Of a stretch of DNA of 64,000 nt, positions 1-8,552 are shown in pieces (positions within the stretch are counted from its first letter, which is position 1; each line of letters starts with the position of its first letter). Source of the DNA: Bacillus sp. AZ43 (GTDB lineage Bacteria; Actinomycetota; Actinomycetes; Mycobacteriales; Geodermatophilaceae); contig SPQJ01000004.1 in the NCBI GenBank assembly GCA_004570425.1, forward strand, positions 106,154 through 170,153, read 5' to 3'. The notes beneath the pieces are model-generated. The model saw only the letters and a list, made by a program, of their open reading frames with translations, ran no database searches and had not been told where the DNA came from. The translations under genes and the position numbers were made by a program.

Positions 1-247
1 GGGCGATCTTGTCGTTCTCGCCGAAGGTCCGGATCGCGAAGGCCTTGACCGGCTCCGGCGTCAGCGTGATGACGGCGTCGCCGACGGCGATCACCGGCGA
101 GGACGCGGGCCCCACGAGTGCGGCGACCAGCTCCGCGACGCCCAGCGCCACCGCGGCGGCCAGCAGACCGGCCAGCGCGGCGAGCCCACGCCGCCCCCGG
201 CCGGACCCGGAGCGGGGCGCGGCCGGTGGCTGCGGGGAGGTCGTCAC
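1..247 (-). CDS. Molybdopterin-dependent oxidoreductase, N-terminal part (partial)
   Basis: The gene runs off the left edge; 82 codons are visible. A GTG start at 247 gives a Pro/Arg-rich cytoplasmic leader, one hydrophobic segment (about residues 23-45, Leu/Ala/Val-rich) and then VGDAVITLTPEPVKAFAIR. This order resembles the membrane-anchored, sulfite-oxidase-family molybdopterin oxidoreductases common in actinobacteria, where the anchor precedes the Mo-cofactor domain. The cofactor domain lies outside the window, so the call rests on the N-terminal signature alone. Another membrane protein with the same leader pattern is possible. Confidence 0.55.
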   Translation of the reverse strand, partial: MTTSPQPPAAPRSGSGRGRRGLAALAGLLAAAVALGVAELVAALVGPASSPVIAVGDAVITLTPEPVKAFAIRTFGENDKIA

Positions 248-361
248 ACCGGCTCTTCCGCCGGCGCGGCGGATCCGGATTCACCTCGCGGGAAATTGTC
301 TTGCACACAACCTGGCCGCGACCTGCGCCGGGCCGGGCCGCGGGTCTGCCAGGCTGACGGC

Positions 362-832
362 GTGCCGACCGATCAGACCCCCGCCGCCGACCCCGCCGCG
401 CGCCCCCCGATCCCGACGTCCGTGCGTGTCGCGGTCATCGCGATGGGCGTCCTCGCCGCGCTGATGCTCGTGAACGCCGGCCTCACCTGGTACGCCTTCG
501 ACACCTTCGTCGACGCGCTGGTCGAGGGCAACGACGACGTCGACCGCGGGCAGGCGGAGACGGCGCTGCGCCAGAACATCCTGGTGTACGGGCTGCTCGG
601 GCTCCTGATCGCGCTGTCGGCCTGGTTCCTCCCGCGCCGGCAGCCGTGGGCGCGCTGGGTGGGACTGGCCACCTCCGCGGCCCTGGCCCTCCTCACGATC
701 TTCTCCACCCTCCTGGCGGGGGGCGTGACCGTGTTCTCGCTGCTGATCGCCGTGCTGTCGATCGCCGCGGTGACCAGCCTGATGGCGCGGACGACGCGCG
801 ACTACGTGCCCCGCCTGGGCGCCCGCTCCTGA
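362..832 (+). CDS. Small four-helix membrane protein
   Basis: This is a 156-residue protein if the GTG at 362 is used. An upstream ATG at 296 would add an Arg-rich stretch that looks untranslated. After a Pro-rich leader there are four hydrophobic helices at about residues 20-45, 73-92, 98-120 and 122-145. The loop after the first helix is acidic (EGNDDVDRG). It faces the next gene tail to tail with 3 bp between stops. Both proteins share the leader and four-helix layout and an ARxV motif before helix 3, so they look like diverged paralogs. The function is unknown. Confidence 0.6.
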   Translation: MPTDQTPAADPAARPPIPTSVRVAVIAMGVLAALMLVNAGLTWYAFDTFVDALVEGNDDVDRGQAETALRQNILVYGLLGLLIALSAWFLPRRQPWARWVGLATSAALALLTIFSTLLAGGVTVFSLLIAVLSIAAVTSLMARTTRDYVPRLGARS

Positions 833-835
833 GCG

Positions 836-1468
836 TCAGCCCCGCCCGTTGGCCCGCTGCCAGCCGCGGTAGCGGAACCAGTCGTTCGAGGGCTTGAGCG
901 CCAGCAGCACGACGCCGGCGACGACGATCAGCAACTGGAACACGTTCAGGGTGCTGAGGAACGCCAGTGGCGAGCCGACCGCGAGACCCGCCAGGCCCGA
1001 CACGATCCCGAGACCGCCCAGCACCCAGAGCACGATCCTGGCCCAGTTGCGGCCCTGCCAGGCGAACCAGACGAAGAGCGCGTAGGCGCCGATGAAGAGG
1101 AACCCGACGACGCTGCCGATCAGCGCGCTGCTCTCGGCGCCGGCGAGGGCCGCCTCCACGTCCTGCGTGCGCTCGATGCCGGCGTTGTCCAGCGTCCAGT
1201 CGACGACGAGGTCGTGGTTGAGCAGGGTGACGACCTGGGCGACGGCGCTGAGCACGATCGCCGCGACGAAGGCGCCGAGGCCCGCGCGGACCGTCGTCGG
1301 CCGCTCCATCGGCGGGGGCGCGCCGAAGCCCGTGGGGGCCGACGGCGCCGGCGCGTAGCCGGGGTACCGGGGATCGGGCTGGGCCGGCGGCGGGTTCCAC
1401 CCCGGGGGCGGGCCGGGCTGCTCCTGCCGGCCCGGGTCGCCGTAGGGACCACCCTGTCCTGACGTCAT
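836..1468 (-). CDS. Proline-rich four-helix membrane protein
   Basis: The 210-residue product has a Gly/Pro/Tyr-rich cytoplasmic leader of about 70 residues (repeated P-G-P and PPP runs), then four hydrophobic helices (about 76-96, 122-140, 145-167, 175-196) and a short basic tail. Pro/Gly/Gln-rich leaders of this kind are common in actinobacterial DUF4064/YIP1-like membrane proteins, but no domain is recognisable with certainty. Its helical part resembles the convergent neighbour at 362-832. The ATG at 1468 follows a GGAGG-like site. Confidence 0.65.
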   Translation of the reverse strand: MTSGQGGPYGDPGRQEQPGPPPGWNPPPAQPDPRYPGYAPAPSAPTGFGAPPPMERPTTVRAGLGAFVAAIVLSAVAQVVTLLNHDLVVDWTLDNAGIERTQDVEAALAGAESSALIGSVVGFLFIGAYALFVWFAWQGRNWARIVLWVLGGLGIVSGLAGLAVGSPLAFLSTLNVFQLLIVVAGVVLLALKPSNDWFRYRGWQRANGRG

Positions 1469-1508
1469 CGCCGTCCTCCCGTCGGATCGCTCCCCGCGAT
1501 CATGGAGG

Positions 1509-1552
1509 ACCGGGTGACACGGCGACCAGTACCGGTCGCCGTGTCACCCGGT
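1509..1552 (-). terminator. Strong hairpin terminator after clpB
   Basis: A perfect 19-bp inverted repeat (arms 1509-1527 and 1534-1552) with a 6-nt loop lies 22 bp beyond the clpB stop codon. There is no U-run, as is usual for high-GC actinobacterial terminators. It probably also shields clpB from the membrane-protein gene to the left. Confidence 0.8.
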
Positions 1553-1574
1553 GGGCGAGGTCCGCCCCGGTGCC

Positions 1575-4166
1575 TCAGCCGCGGGCGACGCTCAGGCCGC
1601 CGTCGCCGTCGGGCACGTCGGCCGGCCAGTCGACGACCACCTCGTCGCCGTCCCGGATGTCACCGGCGAGCAGCGCCTTGGCGAGCTGGTCGCCGATCGC
1701 CGACTGCACCAGGCGGCGCAGCGGCCGGGCGCCGTAGACGGGGTCGAACCCGTTGAGCGCCAGCCACTCGCGGGCCGCGTCGGTGACCCGCAGCGTGAGC
1801 CGCCGGGCGGCCAGCCGGCGGGCCAGCACCCCGACCTGGATGTCGACGATGCCGGCGAGCTCCTCGGTCCCGAGCGCCCGGAAGACGACGACGTCGTCGA
1901 GCCGGTTGAGGAACTCGGGCTTGAAGTGCGTCCGGACGACGTCCATGACCGCGTCCCGCCGGCGCTCCTCGGGGACGGACTGGTCGGCGATGATCTGCGA
2001 CCCGAGGTTCGAGGTCAGGATCAGGATCGTGTTCCGGAAGTCGACCGTCCGGCCCTGGCCGTCGGTCAGCCGCCCGTCGTCGAGCACCTGCAGCAGGACG
2101 TCGAAGACGTCGGGGTGGGCCTTCTCCACCTCGTCGAGCAGCACGACCGTGTACGGCCGCCGCCGCACCGCCTCGGTCAGCTGGCCGCCGGCCTCGTAGC
2201 CGACGTAGCCGGGCGGGGCGCCGACCAGCCGGGCCACCGAGTGCTTCTCGGAGTACTCGCTCATGTCGATGCGGACCATCGCCCGCTCGTCGTCGAACAG
2301 GAACTCCGCCAGGGCCTTGGCCAGTTCGGTCTTGCCGACGCCGGTCGGGCCGAGGAACAGGAACGACCCGGTGGGCCGGTCGGGGTCGGCCACGCCGGAC
2401 CGCGCGCGGCGGACGGCGTCGGATACGGCACGGACGGCGTCGGGCTGGCCGACGACGCGGCCGGCCAGGCCTTCCTCCATGCGCAGCAGCTTCTGGGTCT
2501 CGCCCTCGAGCAGCCGGCCGGCGGGGATGCCGGTCCAGGCCTGGACGACCTCGGCGATGTCGTCGGGGCCGACCTCCTCCTTGAGCATCGACTCGCCGGA
2601 GGCCACCGAGTCCTCGGCCGCCGTCAGGGAGCGCTCCAGCTCGGGCAGCCGGCCGTAGCGCAGCTCCGCGGCGCGGGCCAGGTCGCCGTCGCGCTCGGCG
2701 CGCTCGGCCTCCAGGCGGACGGACTCCAGTTCCTCCTTGATCCGCTGGATCCGCTCGATGGCGGTCTTGTCCTGCTGCCAGCGGAAGGTCAGCTCGGCGA
2801 GCTCCTGCCGCCGGTTGGCGAGCTCCTCGCGCAGGGCGGCCAGGCGGTCCAGGGACGACGGGTCGTCCTCCTTGGACAGCGCCATCTCCTCGATCTCCAT
2901 GCGGCGGACGGCGCGCTCCACCTCGTCGACCTCGACGGGGCGGCTGTCGATCTCCATGCGCAGCCGGCTGGCCGCCTCGTCGACCAGGTCGATCGCCTTG
3001 TCCGGCAGGAAGCGTGCCGTGACGTACCGGTCCGACAGCGTCGCCGCCGCCACGATCGCGGCGTCGGTGATGCGGACACCGTGGTGGACCTCGTAGCGCT
3101 CCTTGAGGCCGCGCAGGATGCCGATGGTGTCCTCGACGCTGGGCTCGCCGACGAAGACCTGCTGGAAGCGGCGCTCCAGCGCCGGGTCCTTCTCGATGTG
3201 CTCGCGGTACTCGTCGAGCGTGGTCGCGCCGACCATCCGCAGCTCGCCGCGGGCCAGCATCGGCTTGATCATGTTGCCGGCGTCCATGGCGGAGTCGCCG
3301 GTCGCGCCCGCGCCGACGATCGTGTGCAGCTCGTCGATGAAGGTGACGATCTCGCCCTCGGCCTCGGTGATCTCCTGGAGCACGGCCTTGAGCCGCTCCT
3401 CGAACTCACCGCGGTACTTGGCCCCGGCGACCATCGCGCCGAGGTCGAGCGCCATGAGCCGCTTGCCCTTGAGGCTCTCCGGGACGTCGCCGGCGACGAT
3501 CCGCTGGGCCAGGCCCTCGACGATCGCCGTCTTGCCGACGCCGGGCTCGCCGATGAGGACGGGATTGTTCTTCGTGCGCCGGGACAGCACCTGCACCACG
3601 CGGCGGATCTCGGTGTCCCGGCCGACGACCGGGTCGATCTTGCCGTCGCGCGCCCGCTGGGTGAGGTCGACGGCGTACTTCTCGAGGGCCTGGAACGTGG
3701 CCTCGGGGTCCGGGGTGGTCACCTTGCGGCCGCCGCGGACGGTGCGGAAGGCGGCCAGCAGGGTGTCGCGGGTGGCGCCCGCGCCGGTGAGCACGTCGCC
3801 GGCCTCGCCCTCGGAGCCGGCCAGCGCGACCAGCAGGTGCTCGGTGGAGATGTACTCGTCGCCCAGGGCGCTCGACTGCTCGCCCGCCGCGTTGATCACC
3901 CGCAGCAGCTCGCGGGAGGGCGAGGGCGCGGGGACCGTGGCGCCGCTGACGCTGGGCATGCGCCGCAGCGCGGCGTCGGCCTTGGCGCGGACGTCGGCCG
4001 GGTCGGCGCCCACCGCCGTGAGCAGCGGGCCGGCGATGCCGTCGGTCTGCTCCAGCAGGGCCACGAGGAGGTGCAGCGGCTCGAGCGCCGCCTGGCCGCG
4101 GGCGACGGCGAGACGCTGCGCCGCGGCGATGGCTTCCTGCGACCGGGTCGTGAGCTTGCTCTCCAT
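1575..4166 (-). CDS. clpB: ATP-dependent disaggregase ClpB
   Basis: An 863-residue Hsp100 chaperone that, with DnaK/DnaJ/GrpE, threads aggregated proteins through its hexameric pore in the cytoplasm. Visible in order: two N-terminal Clp repeats (residues 1-145), AAA1 with Walker A GEPGVGKT (about 206-213) and Walker B FIDELHT, the middle coiled-coil domain (about 405-520, Glu/Arg-rich), and AAA2 with GPTGVGKTE (about 605) and [11 protein letters not shown]. Length is normal for the family. The ATG at 4166 begins the conserved [13 protein letters not shown]; further upstream ATGs would run through the operator. It is monocistronic with its own terminator and a HAIR operator. Confidence 0.97.
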   Translation of the reverse strand: MESKLTTRSQEAIAAAQRLAVARGQAALEPLHLLVALLEQTDGIAGPLLTAVGADPADVRAKADAALRRMPSVSGATVPAPSPSRELLRVINAAGEQSSALGDEYISTEHLLVALAGSEGEAGDVLTGAGATRDTLLAAFRTVRGGRKVTTPDPEATFQALEKYAVDLTQRARDGKIDPVVGRDTEIRRVVQVLSRRTKNNPVLIGEPGVGKTAIVEGLAQRIVAGDVPESLKGKRLMALDLGAMVAGAKYRGEFEERLKAVLQEITEAEGEIVTFIDELHTIVGAGATGDSAMDAGNMIKPMLARGELRMVGATTLDEYREHIEKDPALERRFQQVFVGEPSVEDTIGILRGLKERYEVHHGVRITDAAIVAAATLSDRYVTARFLPDKAIDLVDEAASRLRMEIDSRPVEVDEVERAVRRMEIEEMALSKEDDPSSLDRLAALREELANRRQELAELTFRWQQDKTAIERIQRIKEELESVRLEAERAERDGDLARAAELRYGRLPELERSLTAAEDSVASGESMLKEEVGPDDIAEVVQAWTGIPAGRLLEGETQKLLRMEEGLAGRVVGQPDAVRAVSDAVRRARSGVADPDRPTGSFLFLGPTGVGKTELAKALAEFLFDDERAMVRIDMSEYSEKHSVARLVGAPPGYVGYEAGGQLTEAVRRRPYTVVLLDEVEKAHPDVFDVLLQVLDDGRLTDGQGRTVDFRNTILILTSNLGSQIIADQSVPEERRRDAVMDVVRTHFKPEFLNRLDDVVVFRALGTEELAGIVDIQVGVLARRLAARRLTLRVTDAAREWLALNGFDPVYGARPLRRLVQSAIGDQLAKALLAGDIRDGDEVVVDWPADVPDGDGGLSVARG

Positions 4167-4255
4167 GGTCGGGGAGGAGCTCCTCTCGTGTGGGTGGTCA
4201 GGGGCCGCCGGTCGGACTCCGGCGACAGGTGGTCGACCGGTGCAACGACGACGAA

Positions 4256-4276
4256 GTTGAGTCTGTTCCACTCAAC
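4256..4276 (-). promoter_or_regulatory. HAIR element (HspR operator) of clpB
   Basis: GTTGAGT-N7-ACTCAAC matches the HspR-associated inverted repeat CTTGAGT-N7-ACTCAAG at 12 of 14 positions and is perfectly symmetrical. It lies 90 bp upstream of the clpB start. The repressor HspR is encoded at 8115-8552. Control by HspR is inferred from the known actinobacterial system. Confidence 0.85.
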
Positions 4277-4371
4277 CTCGTTCCGTCCAACCGCCTCGCC
4301 CGCGTGGACGTGACCGGCGCGGGCAAGCGTGTGACCGTGGTGTTCAGGAACCGGCGTCCTAGACTCTGGGC

Positions 4372-4827
4372 ATGACCGCTCTGCCGGCACCCAGCGTCGC
4401 GCTCGACGACCAGCTGTGCTTCGCGCTGTACGCGGCCTCGCGGGCGGTGACGGCGCGCTACCGGCCGATGCTCGACGCGCTCGGCCTGACCTACCCCCAG
4501 TACCTGGTGATGATGCTGCTCTGGGAGGCCGACAACCAGACCGTGGGGCAGCTCGGGTCACGCCTGGCCCTCGACAGCGGCACCCTCTCGCCCCTGCTCA
4601 AGCGGCTCACGGCCGCCGGCCTGGTCACGCGGCACCGGCGGGTGGAGGACGAGCGCTCGGTCGCCATCGCCCTGACCGACGCGGGCCGCGCCCTCCAGGA
4701 CAAGGCGCTCGCCATCTCCGAGGAGATGATCGGCGCCATCGGCTTCGACACCAGCGAGTTCGACGACCTCATGGCGCGGCTGCGGCTGCTCACCGAGCGC
4801 GTCAACCGCGGCGAGGTCGTCTGCTGA
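4372..4827 (+). CDS. MarR-family peroxide regulator, OhrR-like
   Basis: A 151-residue winged-helix repressor. The N-terminal DDQLCFALYA carries a Cys (residue 16) in the position of the reactive cysteine of OhrR, which senses organic hydroperoxides. The wHTH follows (TVGQLGSRLALDSGTLSPLLKRL, with the wing at RHRRVEDERS). The neighbour 84 bp downstream on the same strand is an OsmC/Ohr-type peroxiredoxin, the expected target. A TAGACT hexamer at 4360-4365 ends 6 nt before the ATG, so the mRNA may be leaderless. The sensing role is inferred from the family. Confidence 0.85.
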   Translation: MTALPAPSVALDDQLCFALYAASRAVTARYRPMLDALGLTYPQYLVMMLLWEADNQTVGQLGSRLALDSGTLSPLLKRLTAAGLVTRHRRVEDERSVAIALTDAGRALQDKALAISEEMIGAIGFDTSEFDDLMARLRLLTERVNRGEVVC

Positions 4828-4831
4828 ACGC

Positions 4832-4856
4832 GTTGACCGCGCGACCGATCGGGTAA
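4832..4856 (+). promoter_or_regulatory. Candidate stress-sigma promoter of osmC
   Basis: GTTG (4832-4835), 15 bp, then GGGTAA (4851-4856) fits the SigB/SigF-family pattern GTTT-N14-16-GGGTAY with one change in each box. It sits 55 bp before the osmC ATG. It is seen by eye only. Confidence 0.4.
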
Positions 4857-4911
4857 GGGCCCGCCGACGCGCCGTCCAGGAGCGGGCGGCGCCCGGCACG
4901 GAAGAAGCGAC

Positions 4912-5352
4912 ATGCCCACTCGCACCGCACGCACCGCCTGGAACGGCACCCTGCAGGACGGCTCCGGCCAGGTCGAGCTCTCCAGCTCCAAGGTCGGCAC
5001 CTACGAGGTGTCCTTCCCCAAGCGCGCCGCCGACGAGGCCGGGGGGACCACCAGCCCCGAGGAGCTCATCGCCGCCGCGCACTCCTCCTGCTTCGCGATG
5101 GCCCTCTCCAACGAGATCGGCAAGGCGGGCGGGACGCCGCAGTCGCTGGAGATCACCGCGGAGGTGACCCTGGGGCAGAAGGACGGGGGCCCGCACATCA
5201 CGAAGATCGCCCTCACCGTCCGCGGCGAGGTCGACGGGCTCGACGCCGCGGGCTTCGAGCAGGCGGCCCAGGCAGCCAAGGCCGGATGCCCGGTGAGCAA
5301 GGCTCTGGCCGGCGTCGACGAGATCACCCTCGACGCCGCCCTCGAGCAGTAG
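4912..5352 (+). CDS. osmC: OsmC-family peroxiredoxin
   Basis: A 146-residue thiol peroxidase that reduces organic hydroperoxides, working as a cytoplasmic dimer. Both catalytic cysteines are present: Cys60 in AAAHSSCFAMAL and Cys126 in AKAGCPVSKAL. The family Arg/Glu that hydrogen-bond with them are compatible with TARTAW and SPEELI. Sequence around SSCFAMALSNEIGKAGGTP is closer to the OsmC than the Ohr subfamily, although the upstream regulator looks like OhrR. The start has a GGAAGAAG ribosome site. The gene ends just before a bidirectional terminator. Confidence 0.93.
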   Translation: MPTRTARTAWNGTLQDGSGQVELSSSKVGTYEVSFPKRAADEAGGTTSPEELIAAAHSSCFAMALSNEIGKAGGTPQSLEITAEVTLGQKDGGPHITKIALTVRGEVDGLDAAGFEQAAQAAKAGCPVSKALAGVDEITLDAALEQ

Positions 5353-5358
5353 GTCCCG

Positions 5359-5408
5359 CGACGACGACGGCCCGGTCCCCGCTGCGGGGGGCCGGGCCGT
5401 CGTCGTCG
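5359..5408. terminator. Bidirectional terminator between osmC and the MFS exporter
   Basis: A long inverted repeat (ACGACGACGGCCCGG at 5361-5375 with its complement at 5392-5406, extended 2 bp outward and with an inner TCCCC/GGGGG) fills the gap between two converging genes. Confidence 0.75.
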
Positions 5409-5412
5409 TGGC

Positions 5413-7062
5413 TCAGGAAGCGGGGAGCCCCGCCTCGTCGCGCAGCCGCTCCTCGTTGTTCCGCGTGCTGAGGGCGACCTCCCGGATCAGGACCACGGCG
5501 ACGGCGGCGACCACCGCGATGACCGCGGAGATCAGGAAGATCCGCCCCGTGGCGTCGCCGTAGGAGACCCGGATCAGGGTCTGGATCGCCGGCGGGGCGT
5601 CGGTCAGGTTCGCCAGCCCCACCTCGCCGGAGCCCGCGGCCTGCGCGGCGCCCGGCACGTCGGCCAGGCCGGCCCGGATCAGGTCACCGACCCGGCTGGC
5701 GAGCACGGCGCCCAGCACCGAGACGCCGATCGTGCCGCCGAGGCTGCGGAAGAACGCCACCGCCGAGCTCGCCGCGCCCAGATCGCTCGCTGCCACCGTG
5801 TTCTGCACCGCGAGCACCAGGTTCTGCATCGTCATGCCGATGCCGACGCCCAGGACGAACAGGAACGAGCACAGCAGCACCATGTCGGTCTCGTGGTCGA
5901 CCACCGAGAGCAGCGCGAAGCCGACCACGACGAGCACGGATCCCGCGACGAGGAACCGCTTCCACCGGCCGTACCTGGTGATCAGGATCCCGGAGACCGT
6001 CGAGGAGAGCAGCAGCCCCGCGACCATGGGGATGGTCAGCAGACCGGCCTCGGTCGGCGAGAAGCCTCGGGAGATCTGCAGGTACTGGCCCAGGAAGACC
6101 GACGAGCCGAACATCGCGATGCCGATCGCGATGCTGGCGATGATCGCCAGGGTCGTCGTCCGGTCGCGGAAGAGCCGCAGCGGGACGATGGGCTCCTTCG
6201 CCCTCAGCTCGGTGATCACGAAGGCGACGACCGCGGCGGCCCCGCCGCCCACGAACAGCGCCGTCTCGGTCGAGGCCCAGGCGAAGCTGTCGCCGGCCAG
6301 GGTGACCCAGACGAGCAGCGCCGAGACGCCGGCGGTGAGGAACGCCGCGCCCAGGTAGTCGATGTGCACGTCCCGCTTGGTCACCGGCAGGTGCAGCGTG
6401 CGCTGCAGCAGGACGAGGGCGACGAGGCCGAACGGCACACCGACGTAGAAGCACCAGCGCCAGCCCAGCCAGCTGGTGTCCACCAGCAGACCGCCCAGCA
6501 GCGGGCCGCCGACCGTGGCCACGGCCATGACGCTGCCCAGGAGGCCGGCGTACCGGCCGCGCTCGCGCGGGCTGATCATCGCGGCCATCGCGATCTGGAC
6601 CAGCGCCTGCAGGCCGCCGAGGCCCAGGCCCTGCAGCACGCGCCAGGCGATCAGGGTGTCGACCGACTGGGAGAGCCCGGCCAGCACCGAGCCGACGACG
6701 AAGATGACGATCGAGAGCTGGATGAGCAGCTTCTTGCTGAAGAGATCGGCCAGCTTGCCCCAGATCGGCGTGGAGGCCGTCGACGCCAGCAGCGTCGCGG
6801 TGACCACCCAGGTGTACTGGCTCTGGGTGCCGCGCAGGTCGGTGATGATCGTCGGCAGGGCGTTGGACACGATCGTCCCGGACAGGAACGCGACGAACAT
6901 CGCGAGGAGCATCCCGGACAGCGCCGAGAGGATCTCCCGGTGCGTCATCTGGCCCTGCTGCTCGACGGGGGGAAGCGCGGCGGCCCGCTGGGGCGCCTCG
7001 GCGGTGCTGGTCACGGTGCTCCTGGTGGTGTGGCGTGCGGGCGTGGTGGCGGCGGAGCTCAT
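5413..7062 (-). CDS. MFS multidrug exporter (DHA2/EmrB-QacA type)
   Basis: A 549-residue, roughly 14-helix proton-driven exporter. After a 40-residue polar leader the first helix carries FLSGTIVSNALPTIITDL, followed by the loop motif GKLADLFSKK and motif C-like GSVMAVATVGGPLLGGLL, all typical of the DHA2 family. A large extracytoplasmic stretch near the C-terminus (AQAAGSGEVGLANLTDAPP) is also usual. The ATG at 7062 overlaps the stop of the upstream marR gene by 4 bp, so the two are translationally coupled and the exporter is probably derepressed by a drug or phenolic ligand. The substrate cannot be told. Confidence 0.92.
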   Translation of the reverse strand: MSSAATTPARHTTRSTVTSTAEAPQRAAALPPVEQQGQMTHREILSALSGMLLAMFVAFLSGTIVSNALPTIITDLRGTQSQYTWVVTATLLASTASTPIWGKLADLFSKKLLIQLSIVIFVVGSVLAGLSQSVDTLIAWRVLQGLGLGGLQALVQIAMAAMISPRERGRYAGLLGSVMAVATVGGPLLGGLLVDTSWLGWRWCFYVGVPFGLVALVLLQRTLHLPVTKRDVHIDYLGAAFLTAGVSALLVWVTLAGDSFAWASTETALFVGGGAAAVVAFVITELRAKEPIVPLRLFRDRTTTLAIIASIAIGIAMFGSSVFLGQYLQISRGFSPTEAGLLTIPMVAGLLLSSTVSGILITRYGRWKRFLVAGSVLVVVGFALLSVVDHETDMVLLCSFLFVLGVGIGMTMQNLVLAVQNTVAASDLGAASSAVAFFRSLGGTIGVSVLGAVLASRVGDLIRAGLADVPGAAQAAGSGEVGLANLTDAPPAIQTLIRVSYGDATGRIFLISAVIAVVAAVAVVLIREVALSTRNNEERLRDEAGLPAS

Positions 7063-7550
7063 CGCGGGCTCGGCACGGGCGTGCGGGCGGCGCCGGCCCT
7101 CGGCACGCCGGCGTTCGCGACGTCGGCGACGAGCCGCTCGAGGAGATCGGTGAGCGTGCGCGCGTCCCGCTCGTCCCAGCCGGAGAGCGCGTTCAGGGCC
7201 CACTCCGAGCGCAGGGCGCGGGTCGCCCGCAGGGCCTCGGCCCCGGCCGGGGTGATGCTGAGCAGGCTGGCCCGGCCGTCGGCCGGGTCGGGGTGGCGCT
7301 CGAGGTAGCCGTCCCGCTCCAGGACGGCGACCTGCCGGCTGGCGACGGAGACGTCGATGCCGGCGTGCGCGGCGAGGGCGCTGCAGCGCTGGGCGCCGTC
7401 GCGCTCGAGCGGGAGGAGCAGCGACCAGCCGAAGGAGGGCAGGTCGCCGTTGACGGAGGCGGCGGCGCGGCTGCTGACCTGTCGGCCGGTGCGGATGAGC
7501 TGGACGAGGCCGGCGGTCAGCCGGTCCCGCGTGGCGGGGGTGACGGGCAT
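7059..7550 (-). CDS. MarR-family repressor of the exporter operon
   Basis: A 163-residue winged-helix protein (HTH around ALAAHAGIDVSVASRQVAVLERDGYL, wing at RHPDPADGRASLL). The ATG at 7550 follows a GAGGA site; an upstream ATG at 7586 would place the start inside the operator. It is the first gene of a two-gene operon with the MFS exporter. A 14-bp inverted repeat containing the likely promoter lies 25 bp upstream, which points to autorepression. Confidence 0.9.
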   Translation of the reverse strand: MPVTPATRDRLTAGLVQLIRTGRQVSSRAAASVNGDLPSFGWSLLLPLERDGAQRCSALAAHAGIDVSVASRQVAVLERDGYLERHPDPADGRASLLSITPAGAEALRATRALRSEWALNALSGWDERDARTLTDLLERLVADVANAGVPRAGAARTPVPSPR

Positions 7551-7574
7551 GAGGTCCTCGAGGTGAGGAAAAGG

Positions 7575-7614
7575 TGCAGACCGCAACCATATACCTGATT
7601 GGTTGCGGTCTGCA
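7575..7614 (-). promoter_or_regulatory. MarR operator with embedded promoter
   Basis: Perfect 14-bp arms (TGCAGACCGCAACC at 7575-7588 and complement at 7601-7614) flank a 12-bp AT-rich centre. On the minus strand a -35 TTGCAG (7610-7615) and a -10 TATATG (7588-7593) with 16-bp spacing lie within it, so a bound repressor would block polymerase directly. It may also act as a hairpin terminator for the marR gene at 7648-8118 on the same strand. Confidence 0.75.
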
Positions 7615-7647
7615 ACGTCTTACCCGTCACCCCGCTCACGGAGCCGG

Positions 7648-8118
7648 TCAGGGAGCGGCGCTCGCGTCCTGCGCCTCGCCGACCCGGTTCAGCCGGCCCA
7701 GCAGCTCCCCGAGGCGGGCGACGTCCTCGGCCGGCCAGTCCCCCAGGTCGGCCTCCCAGCGGGCGCGCCGGGCGGCCCGGATGCGGGCGAGCCGGGCCGA
7801 GCCCTCCGCCGACGGCGTCAGCACCTGCGCCCGCCCGTCCACCGGATCCGGTGCCCGGTCGACCAGCCCGAGGTCGGCGAGCTGGGACACCTGCCGGCTG
7901 ACGGTGCTCTTGTCGAGCCCGAGCCGCGCCACCAGGTCGCTCGCGCGCAGCGGGCCGGCGTCCTCGAGCAGCGCGAGCAGCCCGTAGGCGGCGCCGTCGA
8001 GGTCGGGGTGCAGGGCGCTGGCCAGCCGGGCGGACATGGCGCGGGCACGGCGCAGCAGCAGGCCGATCTCGCGCTCCAGCCGGGTGAACGCCTCGTCGGG
8101 GTCGATCCCCGAGCTCAC
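7648..8118 (-). CDS. MarR-family regulator at the end of the dnaK operon
   Basis: A 156-residue winged-helix protein with HTH at ASDLVARLGLDKSTVSRQVSQLADLGL and wing at RAPDPVDGRAQVL. Its ATG overlaps the hspR stop (ATGA, 8115-8118), so it is read as the fifth gene of dnaK-grpE-dnaJ-hspR. A MarR gene in this operon is not part of the classical set. It shares general family features with the exporter regulator just downstream but has its own sequence. Its ligand and targets are unknown. Confidence 0.88.
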   Translation of the reverse strand: MSSGIDPDEAFTRLEREIGLLLRRARAMSARLASALHPDLDGAAYGLLALLEDAGPLRASDLVARLGLDKSTVSRQVSQLADLGLVDRAPDPVDGRAQVLTPSAEGSARLARIRAARRARWEADLGDWPAEDVARLGELLGRLNRVGEAQDASAAP

Positions 8119-8552
8119 CGCTCGCCCCGGGGGCGCCAGACGACGAGCGCGGAGCTGGGCCGGCGCTGCGGCACCAGGTCCCGGCGGTAACCCGCCGGGA
8201 CGGCGGCCTCCGCGGCCATCCGGCGCGCCTCGGCGACGTCGAGGGCCTCCAGGAGCTCGCGGACGCGCGACTGCAGCGCCTCCACCTGCGACTCCAGGTC
8301 GATGATGCGCTTGATCCCGGCGAGGTTGACGCCGTCCTCCTGGGACAGCCGCTGGACCTCCCGGAGCAGGGCCACGTCGCGCGGGCTGTACCGCCGGCCT
8401 CCACCGGGCGTGCGTCCCGGGCTCACCAGGCCCAGCCGGTCGTACTGCCGCAGGGTCTGCGCGTGCATGCCGGCCAGTTCGGCGGCCACGGAGATCACGA
8501 AGACCGGCGCGTCCTCGGCGACGGCACGGGCCGCGTCCTGCGCGCTCCTCAC
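8115..8552 (-). CDS. hspR: Heat-shock repressor HspR (MerR family)
   Basis: A 145-residue MerR-type repressor. The helix-turn-helix is at about residues 18-60 ([29 protein letters not shown], then [14 protein letters not shown]). It is followed by [21 protein letters not shown], a coiled-coil dimerisation helix, and a basic C-terminal tail. HspR binds HAIR sites with DnaK as corepressor; such sites occur before clpB and, in weaker form, dnaK here. The start overlaps the dnaJ stop by 4 bp. Confidence 0.96.
   Translation of the reverse strand: MRSAQDAARAVAEDAPVFVISVAAELAGMHAQTLRQYDRLGLVSPGRTPGGGRRYSPRDVALLREVQRLSQEDGVNLAGIKRIIDLESQVEALQSRVRELLEALDVAEARRMAAEAAVPAGYRRDLVPQRRPSSALVVWRPRGER

Noticed and set aside
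1551..4313. A 920-codon open frame antisense to clpB
   Set aside because: Its composition (Gly/Leu/Asp/Val from GC-rich third positions) and exact coincidence with clpB show it is a high-GC shadow.
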